Of a DNA stretch of 64,000 bases, positions 49,228-58,316 are shown one piece after another (the stretch's first letter is position 1; each line of letters starts with the position of its first letter). The stretch covers positions 62,001 through 126,000 of the forward strand of contig JBBATH010000008.1 in assembly GCA_040398845.1 (NCBI GenBank), in the 5' to 3' direction. This DNA comes from WLND01 sp040398845. GTDB taxonomy: Bacteria > Actinomycetota > Actinomycetes > S36-B12. The notes under the pieces were generated by a model, which searched no databases, was not told the DNA's origin, and saw nothing but the letters and a program-made list of their open reading frames with translations. The translations under genes were made by a program, and so were the position numbers.

Positions 49228-50448
49228 ATGTCGAACAAAAAGCGTTGGGGGATCCGGGCCATCGCCTCTCTCCTGATCTTCATCATCACCGTCATCATTG
49301 CGCCGGTCGCATTCATCGGCCACTGGGGCCACCGGACCGTTGTAGACAGCACCCAGTACCTGGCCACCGTCGGGCCGCTCGTTGACGATCCCGCCGTGCA
49401 GGACGCCGTATCGAAGGTGATCTCAGATGCCGTCGTGAAGCAGGTCGACACAACTTCCCTCGTTGGCAGTTTCCTTGGTGGCTTCATCCCGGACCAGGCC
49501 ATCACGGACAAACTGACCGACCCGATCGCTGCCGGCATCAATAACCTCGTATACGAACTCGTCCACAAGTTCGTCGCATCGAAGGAATTTGCCAAAATCT
49601 GGTACACCACGAATGAGGTTGCACAAGCCAGCCTCATCGCGCTTCTTGAGAATCGTCCAAATGGCCCCATCCAGATTCAGGGCGACACCATCGTTCTCGA
49701 CATCTCAACGATGCTCACCGCAGTCCAGGGCTCCCTCGTCAACAACGGCTTCGATCTCGCATCAAAGATCACCATTCCGCCAAGTGACGCTCAGATCGTG
49801 CTCGCGCAGTCACCGGCCATCAGCCAAGCGCAATTCATTTATCAGTTGTCCGCGCCAGTGCTGCAGTGGTTCCCACTATTCATCGCAATCCTCTTCGGCC
49901 TGTCCGTCGCGCTCGCACGCAACCGCTCGCGCACCGTCCTCGCCGTTGGCCTCGCCTTGATCGCCTGCGGAGCGGCGACGCGGGTACTCATGAATGCTGC
50001 CGAGACCGTATTCGTAAACCAGTTGGCCGGCACGGTCTTTGAGGACGCCGCAGCAAGTTTCTGGGCGACGTTCTTCAACTACCTGCTCTCAGGGCTGGTC
50101 GCCATCGTCGTCCTCGGCATTTTCATTGCATTCGGCGGATGGTTCGCTGGGGTTTCACGTCCAGCAACGAGCATGCGAACCGCGGTCGGTCGCGGGCTCC
50201 ACAGTCTCGGGTCTGGCGTTCCGGCAGGGATCCGACGCTCCTTCCGGTCCTACGCACCGGTCCTGCGGTGGATCATCGCCATCGTGATGGTGCTCACGCT
50301 GAGCCTGGGTGCCTTCATGTCCATGGACCGGATGATCTGGCTGAGCCTGCTCACCGCCGGTCTCTTCACGCTGCTCGAGATCCTCATCGGGCCCGATCGC
50401 ATCGACGTGGCAGAGGAGCCAGCCCAGTTGGCGGGTGCAACGAACTAG
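49228..50448 (+). CDS. Membrane protein of unknown function with large external domain
   Basis: A 406-residue protein. One N-terminal helix (residues about 9-31) is followed by an extracytoplasmic region of about 180 residues with a HWGHRTVVDSTQYLATVGPL block and helical VQDAVSKVISDAVVKQV repeats. Four more helices follow (about residues 208-228, 233-255, 280-305, 345-385). I recognise the general type from actinobacteria but no named family. It follows the MFS gene by 18 bp and ends in a 4-bp overlap with the convergent CCA gene. Confidence 0.75.
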   Translation: MSNKKRWGIRAIASLLIFIITVIIAPVAFIGHWGHRTVVDSTQYLATVGPLVDDPAVQDAVSKVISDAVVKQVDTTSLVGSFLGGFIPDQAITDKLTDPIAAGINNLVYELVHKFVASKEFAKIWYTTNEVAQASLIALLENRPNGPIQIQGDTIVLDISTMLTAVQGSLVNNGFDLASKITIPPSDAQIVLAQSPAISQAQFIYQLSAPVLQWFPLFIAILFGLSVALARNRSRTVLAVGLALIACGAATRVLMNAAETVFVNQLAGTVFEDAAASFWATFFNYLLSGLVAIVVLGIFIAFGGWFAGVSRPATSMRTAVGRGLHSLGSGVPAGIRRSFRSYAPVLRWIIAIVMVLTLSLGAFMSMDRMIWLSLLTAGLFTLLEILIGPDRIDVAEEPAQLAGATN

Positions 50449-51875
50449 CGGTTCGCCCACCAAGTGATGAGCTCGTCCGTGGCCTGCTGTTCATTCAGCG
50501 GGCCACGGTCGAGCCGCAGTTCCATGAGGTACCGGTACGCCTCCCCGACGATTGGTCCGGGAGCAATGCCCAAGATGCTCATGATCTGCGCTCCATCGAG
50601 GTCGGGACGCAGTGAATTCAACTCCTCCTGCTCGGCGAGCACAGTAATCCGTGTCTCAAGTGAGTCATAGGCATGTTGCAGCGCGGCAGCGCGGCGCTTG
50701 TTTCGAGTCGTTGAATCGGCTCTGGTGAGCTTGTGAAGGCGGGTGAGTTGATCCCCTGCGTCACGCACATAGCGGCGCACCGCGGAATCTGACCATTCAC
50801 CGGTGCCGTATCCATGAAACCGCAGATGAAGCTCAACGAGCCTTGAGACGTCGTCGATCATCTCACCGGAGAACCTGAGCGCCTGCATGCGCTTCTTCGT
50901 CATGCGAGCACCCACAACCTCGTGATGATGGAAAGACACTCGACCGTCATCCTCAAACTTTCTTGTCCTTGGCTTGCCGATGTCATGAAGGAGGGCGGCG
51001 AGGCGGAGCACTGAGTCAGGCCCGGATGCCGGCTCATGGGTCGTCTCTAGGTCTATCGCCTGCTCAAGGACGGTAAGGGTGTGTTCGTAGACATCCTTAT
51101 GGTGGTGATGCTCATCCAACTCGAGTTGAAGGAGTGGCAGTTCGGGGACGACATATTCGGTCAGCCCGGTACCGACAAGGAGTTCTAGTCCCGTCCGGGG
51201 ATCATCCGACATAAGAATTTTCATGAACTCATCCCTGATGCGCTCGGCGGAGACAATCTCCAGCCGATTGGCCATCTCCGTCATCGCAATGACAACGTCT
51301 GCAACGACATGAAATCCGAGTTGAGAGGCGAATCGTGCCGCTCGCATCATGCGCAATGGATCGTCAGAGAATGAGTGTTCCGGTGACCCGGGGGTGCGGA
51401 TGAGTTTTCCCCGGAGGTCTGCCTCGCCCGCGAAGAGGTCAATGAGGTGCAGGTCCGGCAACGTAAGCGCCATGGCATTAATCGTGAAATCCCGACGGGC
51501 GAGATCACCCTCAAGACTGTCACCGAAATCCACGACGGGCTTACGAGACTCAGGGTCGTAGTGCTCACTTCGATAGGTGGTTATCTCGCACTCTCGCCCT
51601 TGGATTCGAGAACCCACAGTTCCGAACTTGATCCCGACATCCCAGGTGGCCTCGGCGAACAGCGCGAGAATGTCAAGGATCTCTGGCGGACGGGCATCGG
51701 TGGTGAAGTCAAGGTCGGAGCCATCGCGCAACCTGCCGAGCATCGCATCGCGCACTGGCCCTCCAACGAGGGCGATTGAATGACCGCGCTCCGTGAACCG
51801 TCGCCCAATGTCGTCAAGTAGGCCGGCCAACGACTTGAGTTGGTCGACAACGGCGCGTTCGATGTGGGTGGGCAC
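50445..51875 (-). CDS. cca: CCA tRNA nucleotidyltransferase
   Basis: A 476-residue enzyme that adds or repairs the 3'-CCA end of tRNA. The nucleotidyltransferase head has ALVGGPVRDAMLGR and DGSDLDFTTDARP (the DxD metal-binding pair), then RREFTIN-equivalent RRDFTINAMAL and DPLRMMRAARFASQLGF. The HD domain contains RLAALLHDIGKPRTR and VSFHHHEVVGARM. Length is typical of actinobacterial HD-type enzymes. It diverges from the NUDIX gene with a 43-bp gap. Confidence 0.95.
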   Translation of the reverse strand: MPTHIERAVVDQLKSLAGLLDDIGRRFTERGHSIALVGGPVRDAMLGRLRDGSDLDFTTDARPPEILDILALFAEATWDVGIKFGTVGSRIQGRECEITTYRSEHYDPESRKPVVDFGDSLEGDLARRDFTINAMALTLPDLHLIDLFAGEADLRGKLIRTPGSPEHSFSDDPLRMMRAARFASQLGFHVVADVVIAMTEMANRLEIVSAERIRDEFMKILMSDDPRTGLELLVGTGLTEYVVPELPLLQLELDEHHHHKDVYEHTLTVLEQAIDLETTHEPASGPDSVLRLAALLHDIGKPRTRKFEDDGRVSFHHHEVVGARMTKKRMQALRFSGEMIDDVSRLVELHLRFHGYGTGEWSDSAVRRYVRDAGDQLTRLHKLTRADSTTRNKRRAAALQHAYDSLETRITVLAEQEELNSLRPDLDGAQIMSILGIAPGPIVGEAYRYLMELRLDRGPLNEQQATDELITWWANR

Positions 51876-51918
51876 CCACAGAGCGTAATGAGTCAGCGGG
51901 CGGGTTTATCCTGCGGAC

Positions 51919-52368
51919 ATGAGCATGCACCGGCCGAGCGTCGAGGAGACCTCCGCCGGTGGGCTCGTCCTCGACCGCTCTGGACCGGTGATGATGGCGG
52001 TGCTTATTGCTCGCCACGACCGTCGAGGTCGACTCGTCTGGTCCATGCCCAAGGGTCACCTCGAGCCAGGGGAGACCGCTGAGGTCGCAGCGATTCGTGA
52101 GGTGCAGGAGGAGACCGGCATCATGTCTCATGTGATCGCCACCCTCGGAACCATCGACTTCTGGTTCATGTCACAGGACCGACGAATCCACAAGACGGTT
52201 CACCATTACCTTCTCGAAGCCGACGGAGGCGAGTTGAGCGACGCCGACGTTGAGGTTGCTCAGGTGGCATGGATCCCGCTGGACGAGATTTCTGGCCTGC
52301 TGCGCTACCCAGATGAACGGCGCCTTGTCGGCATGGTGCCCGGGCTCCTCGCCCTCCCGGAGAGGTAG
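51919..52368 (+). CDS. NUDIX hydrolase
   Basis: A 149-residue enzyme with a complete NUDIX box, GHLEPGETAEVAAIREVQEE followed by TGI (Gx5Ex7REUxEExGU). It is preceded by TSAGGLVLDRSG and LVWSMPK. It hydrolyses a nucleoside diphosphate linked to another moiety; the substrate is unknown. It shares one base with the next gene start (TAGTG), so it is cotranscribed with the envelope cluster. This NUDIX neighbour of CCA and MurJ is conserved in actinobacteria. Confidence 0.92.
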   Translation: MSMHRPSVEETSAGGLVLDRSGPVMMAVLIARHDRRGRLVWSMPKGHLEPGETAEVAAIREVQEETGIMSHVIATLGTIDFWFMSQDRRIHKTVHHYLLEADGGELSDADVEVAQVAWIPLDEISGLLRYPDERRLVGMVPGLLALPER

Positions 52369-54494
52369 TGCGCCACCACCCCCGCATCGTCGGCGCTGCC
52401 ATCATTGGCGCCGGCCTCGCTGCGGCCCTCGTTTGTGTACCCGTCGAAGCAGCGCCGGCTACAGGTGCAACCATCAACGTGGTCGTCGACTCCCTCGCTC
52501 CACTCATTCCGACTAGGAGTAGCAAACTTCGGATTGCCGGTCGGATCGTCAATTCCTCATCTCAGCCCATCGAGCAGGTCTCCGTTCGTCTTCTGCTGTC
52601 ACAGGAGCCGCTGCGTGATCGTGATCAATTGTCGGTCGTGGCGAACATGCCGTTGATCCCAACACAGACCACCCCACCGGATTCCGCAATCGATGAGTCG
52701 CAGGCCGAAATCAGCGCCCTGCTGCGCCCGGGTGAGGAGGCGCCCTTCGTCATCAGCCTTCCCTTGCGGGCCCTCCCGCTTGGCAATGCAGGAACATACG
52801 TCATTTCAGTCGAAGCACTTGGAACCGATTACCGGGGTATCCAAGACTCAATGGGTATTCAGCGCACGTTTCTTCCGTGGTTCCCGAAGGGAACCGACCT
52901 CAACGCCATCGGGCTCACCTGGCTGTGGCCCCTCGTTGATTGGCCGGCACGTGCCGCAGACGGCACGCTCCTCAACGACAGCACGCCCCTGGCGCTGGCC
53001 CAAGGGGGCCGCCTCGAAGACCTAGTCTCCGTCGCATCGCAAAACCCCTCGGTTGTCACATGGATTGCCGATCCCGAACTCTTGCAGTCGGCCGCCGATA
53101 TCGCCAATGGCTACGAGGTTCTTCGCGATGGAGAGCTCGTCGTTGGCGACCGCTCAAAGGATGCCCGCGAGTGGATCACGAGCCTCAAATCGGCGATGCG
53201 CGGATCCCTCCTCCACACCTTGCCGTACGCGGATATCGACGCGAGTGCTGCCCGACGTGCCGGACTTCAGCAGGATGTGGTGCGGTCCATCACCCGGTCT
53301 CCTGGCATCGCCGAACAGGTTGTAGGGCAGCCGGTCCAAGGTGGCATGGCTTGGGCCTCCTCCGGGAGGGTTGACAAGCGAACGTCGAACCTCCTCGCTG
53401 AGGCAGGGGTGACCACGATCGTGCTTGGTGCGGACGCCATGCCCCCTGTCGCGTCGACGTCAGAGCCGCGAGTTCCCGCGCTCACTCCAAATGGAATCGC
53501 CGACTATTCGACGGCGGTCGGCGTTATGGATGCCATCATTCTCGATTCAGGTCTCACGAATGCGATAGGTGCCCGGCAGCGGACCCGTGGGGAGGTCGTG
53601 CTCGCTCGACAGCGATTTCTCGCGGAGACGGCCCTCATCGCGACCGAAGTAGGCGCCGCGGCGAATCGTGTCCTGGCAGTCGGTCCCGCCGAGGTCAGAT
53701 GGCATCCGACAGCAGCGCTCCTCGATTCGCTCCTGCGTGCCACATCACAGGCCCCCTGGCTGCGCACCGCCACCCTCGAGGAGTTGCGTTCCGCGAGCCG
53801 CATCCCACGGAGGAAGGCCACCTACGGCACAGGTGTCGTCGCGGCGGAGCTCAGTGCGCAGTACATGAGTCGGGTGAATGCTGCAGAGGGTCGGCTCGAT
53901 CGACTCGTCGCAGTGTTGGACGACCCTTCGACAATCGGCCCGTCCTATGCGGCCGCGCTGCTGCGTGCCCAGTCATCTGCTTGGCGATCCCAGCCCAGCC
54001 TCGGCGCAGAGCTCCTCAGCATGGTGAACGCCGGCTTGCTCGAGCGGACCTCATTCGTGAGAGTCCTCTCAACCGGGACCGTCATCTTCTCCGGTGATGC
54101 CGGCCGGGTGCCGGTGACCATTGCGAACAACGGCGAACAGCCCGTGACCGTGGGTGTGGCGCTCATTGGTCAGCCCGGTCCGCGCCTCCAGTCGACTCCC
54201 CTGTCCGGAATTCGCGTCGATCCGGGAAAGAAGGTAAGTGTCGATCTTGAGGCTCGAGTGATCGGTGGTGAGCCGCTCAGTGTCGCCGTGCAGTTACTCA
54301 CCCCCGCCGGCGCCCGTTACGGCGCCCCAGCCACGATCTCACTGGTGTCCACGGCCTACTCGCGAGCTGCTGGCTGGGTGGGTGCCGTTGCGTTCATCGC
54401 ACTCGCCGCCTTCGTCATGATCGGCATCACCCGACGAATCATGCGGGTCCACTCGTCGCGTCCCCCGGGCGGCACTGTTGAGGGTGCGCCATGA
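52368..54494 (+). CDS. DUF6049 family membrane-anchored protein
   Basis: A 708-residue exported protein. A signal peptide (residues 1-29) is followed by an immunoglobulin-like beta domain starting VVDSLAPLIPTRSSKLRIAG, a large middle region with NAIGLTWLWPLVDWPARAAD, and a C-terminal beta domain. One helix near the C-terminus (AGWVGAVAFIALAAFVMIGI) anchors it with a basic tail. The position immediately before murJ and the layout match DUF6049. Function is unknown; a role with MurJ in cell-wall synthesis is inferred. It starts at GTG 52368. Confidence 0.87.
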   Translation: MRHHPRIVGAAIIGAGLAAALVCVPVEAAPATGATINVVVDSLAPLIPTRSSKLRIAGRIVNSSSQPIEQVSVRLLLSQEPLRDRDQLSVVANMPLIPTQTTPPDSAIDESQAEISALLRPGEEAPFVISLPLRALPLGNAGTYVISVEALGTDYRGIQDSMGIQRTFLPWFPKGTDLNAIGLTWLWPLVDWPARAADGTLLNDSTPLALAQGGRLEDLVSVASQNPSVVTWIADPELLQSAADIANGYEVLRDGELVVGDRSKDAREWITSLKSAMRGSLLHTLPYADIDASAARRAGLQQDVVRSITRSPGIAEQVVGQPVQGGMAWASSGRVDKRTSNLLAEAGVTTIVLGADAMPPVASTSEPRVPALTPNGIADYSTAVGVMDAIILDSGLTNAIGARQRTRGEVVLARQRFLAETALIATEVGAAANRVLAVGPAEVRWHPTAALLDSLLRATSQAPWLRTATLEELRSASRIPRRKATYGTGVVAAELSAQYMSRVNAAEGRLDRLVAVLDDPSTIGPSYAAALLRAQSSAWRSQPSLGAELLSMVNAGLLERTSFVRVLSTGTVIFSGDAGRVPVTIANNGEQPVTVGVALIGQPGPRLQSTPLSGIRVDPGKKVSVDLEARVIGGEPLSVAVQLLTPAGARYGAPATISLVSTAYSRAAGWVGAVAFIALAAFVMIGITRRIMRVHSSRPPGGTVEGAP

Positions 54495-56131
54495 GCAGTG
54501 TGATGCGCTCGAGCACACTCATGGCCTCAGGGACCGTGGTCTCGCGATTGACCGGGATCCTTCGCGACGTCGCGGCGGCCGCGGCCCTTGGTTTCTACCT
54601 CGTCGCCGACGCATTCTCTCTGGGAAATTCACTTCCAACGATCATCTACATCCTCGTTGTGGGTGGGGCACTGAATGCGGTGTTCGTGCCGCAATTGGTG
54701 CGCAGGATGCAGGATGACCCTGACGGCGGACAGGCCTACGCCGATCGGCTGCTCACCATCATCGGGACAGCTCTGCTGGCGTTGTCCGTGGTCGCGGTCA
54801 TTGCTGCGCCCCTGATCGTCGATCTCTACACCCCTGATGACTACCCACAGGCTGAATTCGAATTGGCGGTGGCCTTCGCCCGACTGTGCCTGCCCCAAAT
54901 CCTTTTCTATGGCATCTACACAATGCTGAGTCAGGTGCTCAACGCGCGCGGGAGATTCGGCGCTCCGATGTTCGCCCCAATCGCGAACAACATCATCGCG
55001 ATTGCCACATTTCTGCTGTTCATTGCAGTCGCCGGAACCTCCGCTGCCGCCGATGGCGACCTCACCTCTTCCCAAGTCCTAATTCTCGGCATCGGCACCA
55101 CCCTCGGTGTAGTGCTGCAGGCACTCATCCTCATCCCGATCCTGCTGCGCAGTGGTCACGTGTGGCGGTTGCGTTTCGACTGGCGCGACGCCGGCCTCGG
55201 CCGCGCCGGCATCCTCGCATTCTGGACAGTGGCGCTCGTGCTCGTGAATCAGGCAACCTACGTAGTGATCGCCCGCCTTGCGACTCAGGCCAATGTCGAC
55301 GCCACCGCAGCAGGTGTCACGGCGGCTGGTCTCACCACCTACCAAAAGGCCCACCTCGTTTTCATGCTCCCGCACAGCGTCATCACGGTTTCAATCGTGA
55401 CCGCGATGCTCCCCGCCATGAGCCGGCTGGCCCACAGCGGGGATCTTTCGCGTGTGGGGCGTGAAATCGGCTCTACGATGCGTCTGGTGTCGGCTTTCAT
55501 CATCCCGATTGCCGCGATTCTCATGATCACCGGTTCAGGTCTCGCAGTGCTCCTCTTTGGGTATGGGGCGGCGGTCCCTGCGCAGGCGGCGATTATGGGC
55601 CAAATTGTCTCCGTATTCATGATTGCGCTGCTGCCTTTCACTTTGTTCTACGTCCTGCTCCGCGGGTTTTATGCGCTTGAGGACACCAGAACACCGTTCT
55701 TCATCACCCTGGCGTTCAGCCTCGTTTGGCTCGTCCTTGCCATCCCGCTGTTTCGTATCGTGGGGAGTGGCGGACCTCAGGTGGCGAGTTTGGCGCTTGC
55801 GTACGGAGTGAGTTACTGGGTCGGCATGACCGTGTCGTGGATCCTCCTTGCGAGGCGGCTCGGGGGCATTGATTCAGCACGAACCCTGAAGACACTCCTG
55901 CGGATGGCGGCAGCCGGTGCGATCGCCCTGCTCGTCATGCTTGGCACCCGGGCGCTGCTGGTCGCCTACGTCACGGGCCCTGGTTCGCAGGACAAGGGTT
56001 CGGTCCTCGTCATGGTCGTCACGTTGTCAGCCGTCGGGAGCCTTTCTTACCTCGCCGCAGCCTTGTTGCTCCGCATCCGCGAAGTGTCAGAGATGATAGG
56101 CGTTGTCAAACGAAGGGTGGTGAAGCGATGA
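54491..56131 (+). CDS. murJ: MurJ lipid II flippase
   Basis: A 546-residue polytopic protein with about fourteen helices of the MviN/MurJ family. The N-terminal MASGTVVSRLTGILRDVAAA and VVGGALNAVFVPQLVRRMQ are the conserved first blocks. Later ARGRFGAPMFAPIANNIIAI and LRGFYALEDTRTPFFITLAF follow. It moves lipid II across the membrane. It overlaps DUF6049 by four bases and the pseudokinase gene by four. Mycobacterial MurJ carries the cytosolic pseudokinase as a fusion, whereas here the C-terminus ends soon after the last helices. Confidence 0.95.
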   Translation: MSSVMRSSTLMASGTVVSRLTGILRDVAAAAALGFYLVADAFSLGNSLPTIIYILVVGGALNAVFVPQLVRRMQDDPDGGQAYADRLLTIIGTALLALSVVAVIAAPLIVDLYTPDDYPQAEFELAVAFARLCLPQILFYGIYTMLSQVLNARGRFGAPMFAPIANNIIAIATFLLFIAVAGTSAAADGDLTSSQVLILGIGTTLGVVLQALILIPILLRSGHVWRLRFDWRDAGLGRAGILAFWTVALVLVNQATYVVIARLATQANVDATAAGVTAAGLTTYQKAHLVFMLPHSVITVSIVTAMLPAMSRLAHSGDLSRVGREIGSTMRLVSAFIIPIAAILMITGSGLAVLLFGYGAAVPAQAAIMGQIVSVFMIALLPFTLFYVLLRGFYALEDTRTPFFITLAFSLVWLVLAIPLFRIVGSGGPQVASLALAYGVSYWVGMTVSWILLARRLGGIDSARTLKTLLRMAAAGAIALLVMLGTRALLVAYVTGPGSQDKGSVLVMVVTLSAVGSLSYLAAALLLRIREVSEMIGVVKRRVVKR

Positions 56132-57639
56132 GCGAATCAAGGAGGATCGCGCGCTACACCTTCCTCGAAGAGGTGATGGCCCATGGGGGTGATACCTCGG
56201 TCATTCATTGGCGCGGATTCGATGACGTGCTCGCCCGCGATGTTTCGATCAGATTGATCCGTCGTGACGACCCACGTTCATCGAGTGTGGTGGCCGCAGC
56301 CCAAGCCTCGGCTCTCGTCGATGACCGACGGCTCCTGCGCATCCTTGATGTGTTCGACGTGCCGGCCACCGACGATGACCCCGCGACGATCGCCATCGTG
56401 AGCGAATGGGCCATCGGCGTCACGATTCAAGAGATGTTGGAGGCCCGAGACTGGGAGCCCCTCCCACTCGAGCAAGCGATTTCGATCGTCGACGATGTCA
56501 CCCGCGCCGTCGCCGCCGGCAAGGCGAGCAATGTGTGCCACGGCAGGCTTCGTCCATCAAGTGTCATCATCACAGAGGCCAAGGAGGTCAGGGTTCGTGG
56601 ACTCGCCATCGATGCGGCCATTTGGGGACAGTTCAACCCCTCCCTCACTCCTGCCGCAGCTGATGTAGATGCTCTCGGAAGCCTGCTCTACCTGCTCCTT
56701 ACCGGCGTCTGGCCAGGCTCAGGAAGCCTGCCAACGATAGGTCTCCCGAGGGCACCCAGAATCGGCTCGCACATCCTTCCACCGTCACGAATCTCCGCAT
56801 CCGTGCCGCGAAACGTTGATGACTGCGTGGCGAAGTCTGTGCAGGACGCCGACCGCACCCGGGCTGTACGGCTAGTGACGAGCGCTGGCGACTTCGCGAT
56901 GGTGCTCGGACTCCTCCGCGGGTACACCACTGGTCCGACCGAACCGGCTATCAGTGTTACCGCCGGAACTCGGACTCTTGGCACCATCGGACGGGTGCTC
57001 ACCGGTGTGGGTGGCATGGCCGCAATCGCGGCGTGTGGAGTGCTCGGGTGGGCCCTCATCATTGGCGGAACGAACCCCTGGAGCCCGAACCCCAATGCGG
57101 TGGGCGACTCGATGCTCACCGATACCGCGGCACCTGTCGTCGTCGAGACAGCGGGGATCGAGCAGGTCATTCCCGTAGTGAGTATCACGTCATTTGACCC
57201 GTACGCCGATGACAACGGGAATGGCAAGCAGGACGGTCGGCAGGGCCGTGAGAACGAGGCGAGGGTGTCCCTCGTCATCGACGGGGATCCGCTGACGGCT
57301 TGGACGACGAGTCGCTACAGCTCCGCTGATGGTGATGGCAAGGGCGGAGTCGGGTTCGTCCTGGACCTAGGGTCCGCCCGCTCGGTGAACTCCGTCTCCG
57401 TTGACTTTGACGGTTCTGGGGCGCAAACCGAGGTTCGGGTATCGGACAAGGTCTACAAGAATCCTGGGACCTGGAATCTCGTTGCGAGCGCCCCTGCTGG
57501 GGGGCGGTCTATCGAATTGCGATCACCGCGACCGAAAGTCGGGCGATATGTCCTGTTGTGGTTCCCCTCCCTTCCTGACTCATCAACCTCACCGGGTGTC
57601 TTCTCATTGGGGGTCAGTGGGGTCGAGGTCCGTGGATGA
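56128..57639 (+). CDS. MurJ-partner pseudokinase with C-terminal discoidin-like domain
   Basis: A 503-residue protein. Residues about 1-270 resemble a protein kinase fold that has lost its catalysis: no glycine-rich loop, the HRD-equivalent reads CHGRLRPSSVIITE, and the DFG-equivalent reads RGLAIDAA. A TM follows (about residues 288-312, MAAIAACGVLGWALIIGG). The external part (about 340-500) has an acidic Asp/Asn/Gly stretch (DPYADDNGNGKQDGRQ) and a F5/8-type beta sandwich. In M. tuberculosis the same domains are fused to MurJ. Here they are a separate gene overlapping murJ by four bases. Role: probable regulation of MurJ. Confidence 0.86.
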   Translation: MSESRRIARYTFLEEVMAHGGDTSVIHWRGFDDVLARDVSIRLIRRDDPRSSSVVAAAQASALVDDRRLLRILDVFDVPATDDDPATIAIVSEWAIGVTIQEMLEARDWEPLPLEQAISIVDDVTRAVAAGKASNVCHGRLRPSSVIITEAKEVRVRGLAIDAAIWGQFNPSLTPAAADVDALGSLLYLLLTGVWPGSGSLPTIGLPRAPRIGSHILPPSRISASVPRNVDDCVAKSVQDADRTRAVRLVTSAGDFAMVLGLLRGYTTGPTEPAISVTAGTRTLGTIGRVLTGVGGMAAIAACGVLGWALIIGGTNPWSPNPNAVGDSMLTDTAAPVVVETAGIEQVIPVVSITSFDPYADDNGNGKQDGRQGRENEARVSLVIDGDPLTAWTTSRYSSADGDGKGGVGFVLDLGSARSVNSVSVDFDGSGAQTEVRVSDKVYKNPGTWNLVASAPAGGRSIELRSPRPKVGRYVLLWFPSLPDSSTSPGVFSLGVSGVEVRG

Positions 57640-58316
57640 TCACGGCCGACTGTTCCACCCGATCCGCCGCGTTAGGCTGTGCCACCATGGAGGAACTCGG
57701 GGCGACGAGCGACGCCGAGTTGATGTCCCGTCACGTAGCCGGTGATCCTCACGCCTTCTCCCAGATCGTTGAGCGGCACCGTGACCGCCTCTGGGCGGTG
57801 GCACTTCGGACCACCGGTGATCCAGACGATGCTGCCGATGCCTTGCAGGAGGCGCTTATTCGCGCTTTTCAGCGTGCGAGCCAATTTCGGGGCGAGTCAG
57901 CCGTGACGACTTGGTTGCACCGGATCGTGGTGAATGCCTCATTAGATCGCCTACGACGTAGGGCGGTTCGAGCCACGCTTCCACTTCCCGAAGCCGACAC
58001 GAAGGCCGGTCGGGCACTCATCGACCCAACTGATCACGTCGGGCAACGCGAGGATCAGATCGCTATCGCCTCGGCCCTTGCCGCCCTTCCAGAGGACCAA
58101 CGCGATGCCATCCTCCTTGTCGATGTGGAGGGTTGGTCCGTTGAGGAGGCCGCAACCATGCTGAGTTGTCCCCCAGGAACCATCAAGAGTCGGTGCAGTC
58201 GAGGACGCGCCAAGTTGGCGGTGGCCCTCGCCCATCTTCGAAATTCACCACAAGCAGGGAACCAGGACGACGTCCCGCCCGTCTTACCCGTGAGAGGGGT
58301 GGGAACGCGTGAATGA
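57636..58316 (+). CDS. sigM: ECF sigma factor (SigM-like)
   Basis: A 226-residue ECF sigma factor. Region 2 has FSQIVERHRDRLWAVALRTT and DDAADALQEALIRAFQRAS with QFRGESAVTTWLHRIVVNA. Region 4 has LPEDQRDAILLVDVEGWSVE and EEAATMLSCPPGTIKSRCSR. The position before trxB/trxA and after murJ matches actinobacterial SigM. ATG 57636 overlaps the pseudokinase stop in ATGA with GAGG 7 bases upstream. ATG 57687 is an alternative, which would remove 17 residues that are not conserved. It directs stress or envelope genes. Confidence 0.9.
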   Translation: MITADCSTRSAALGCATMEELGATSDAELMSRHVAGDPHAFSQIVERHRDRLWAVALRTTGDPDDAADALQEALIRAFQRASQFRGESAVTTWLHRIVVNASLDRLRRRAVRATLPLPEADTKAGRALIDPTDHVGQREDQIAIASALAALPEDQRDAILLVDVEGWSVEEAATMLSCPPGTIKSRCSRGRAKLAVALAHLRNSPQAGNQDDVPPVLPVRGVGTRE

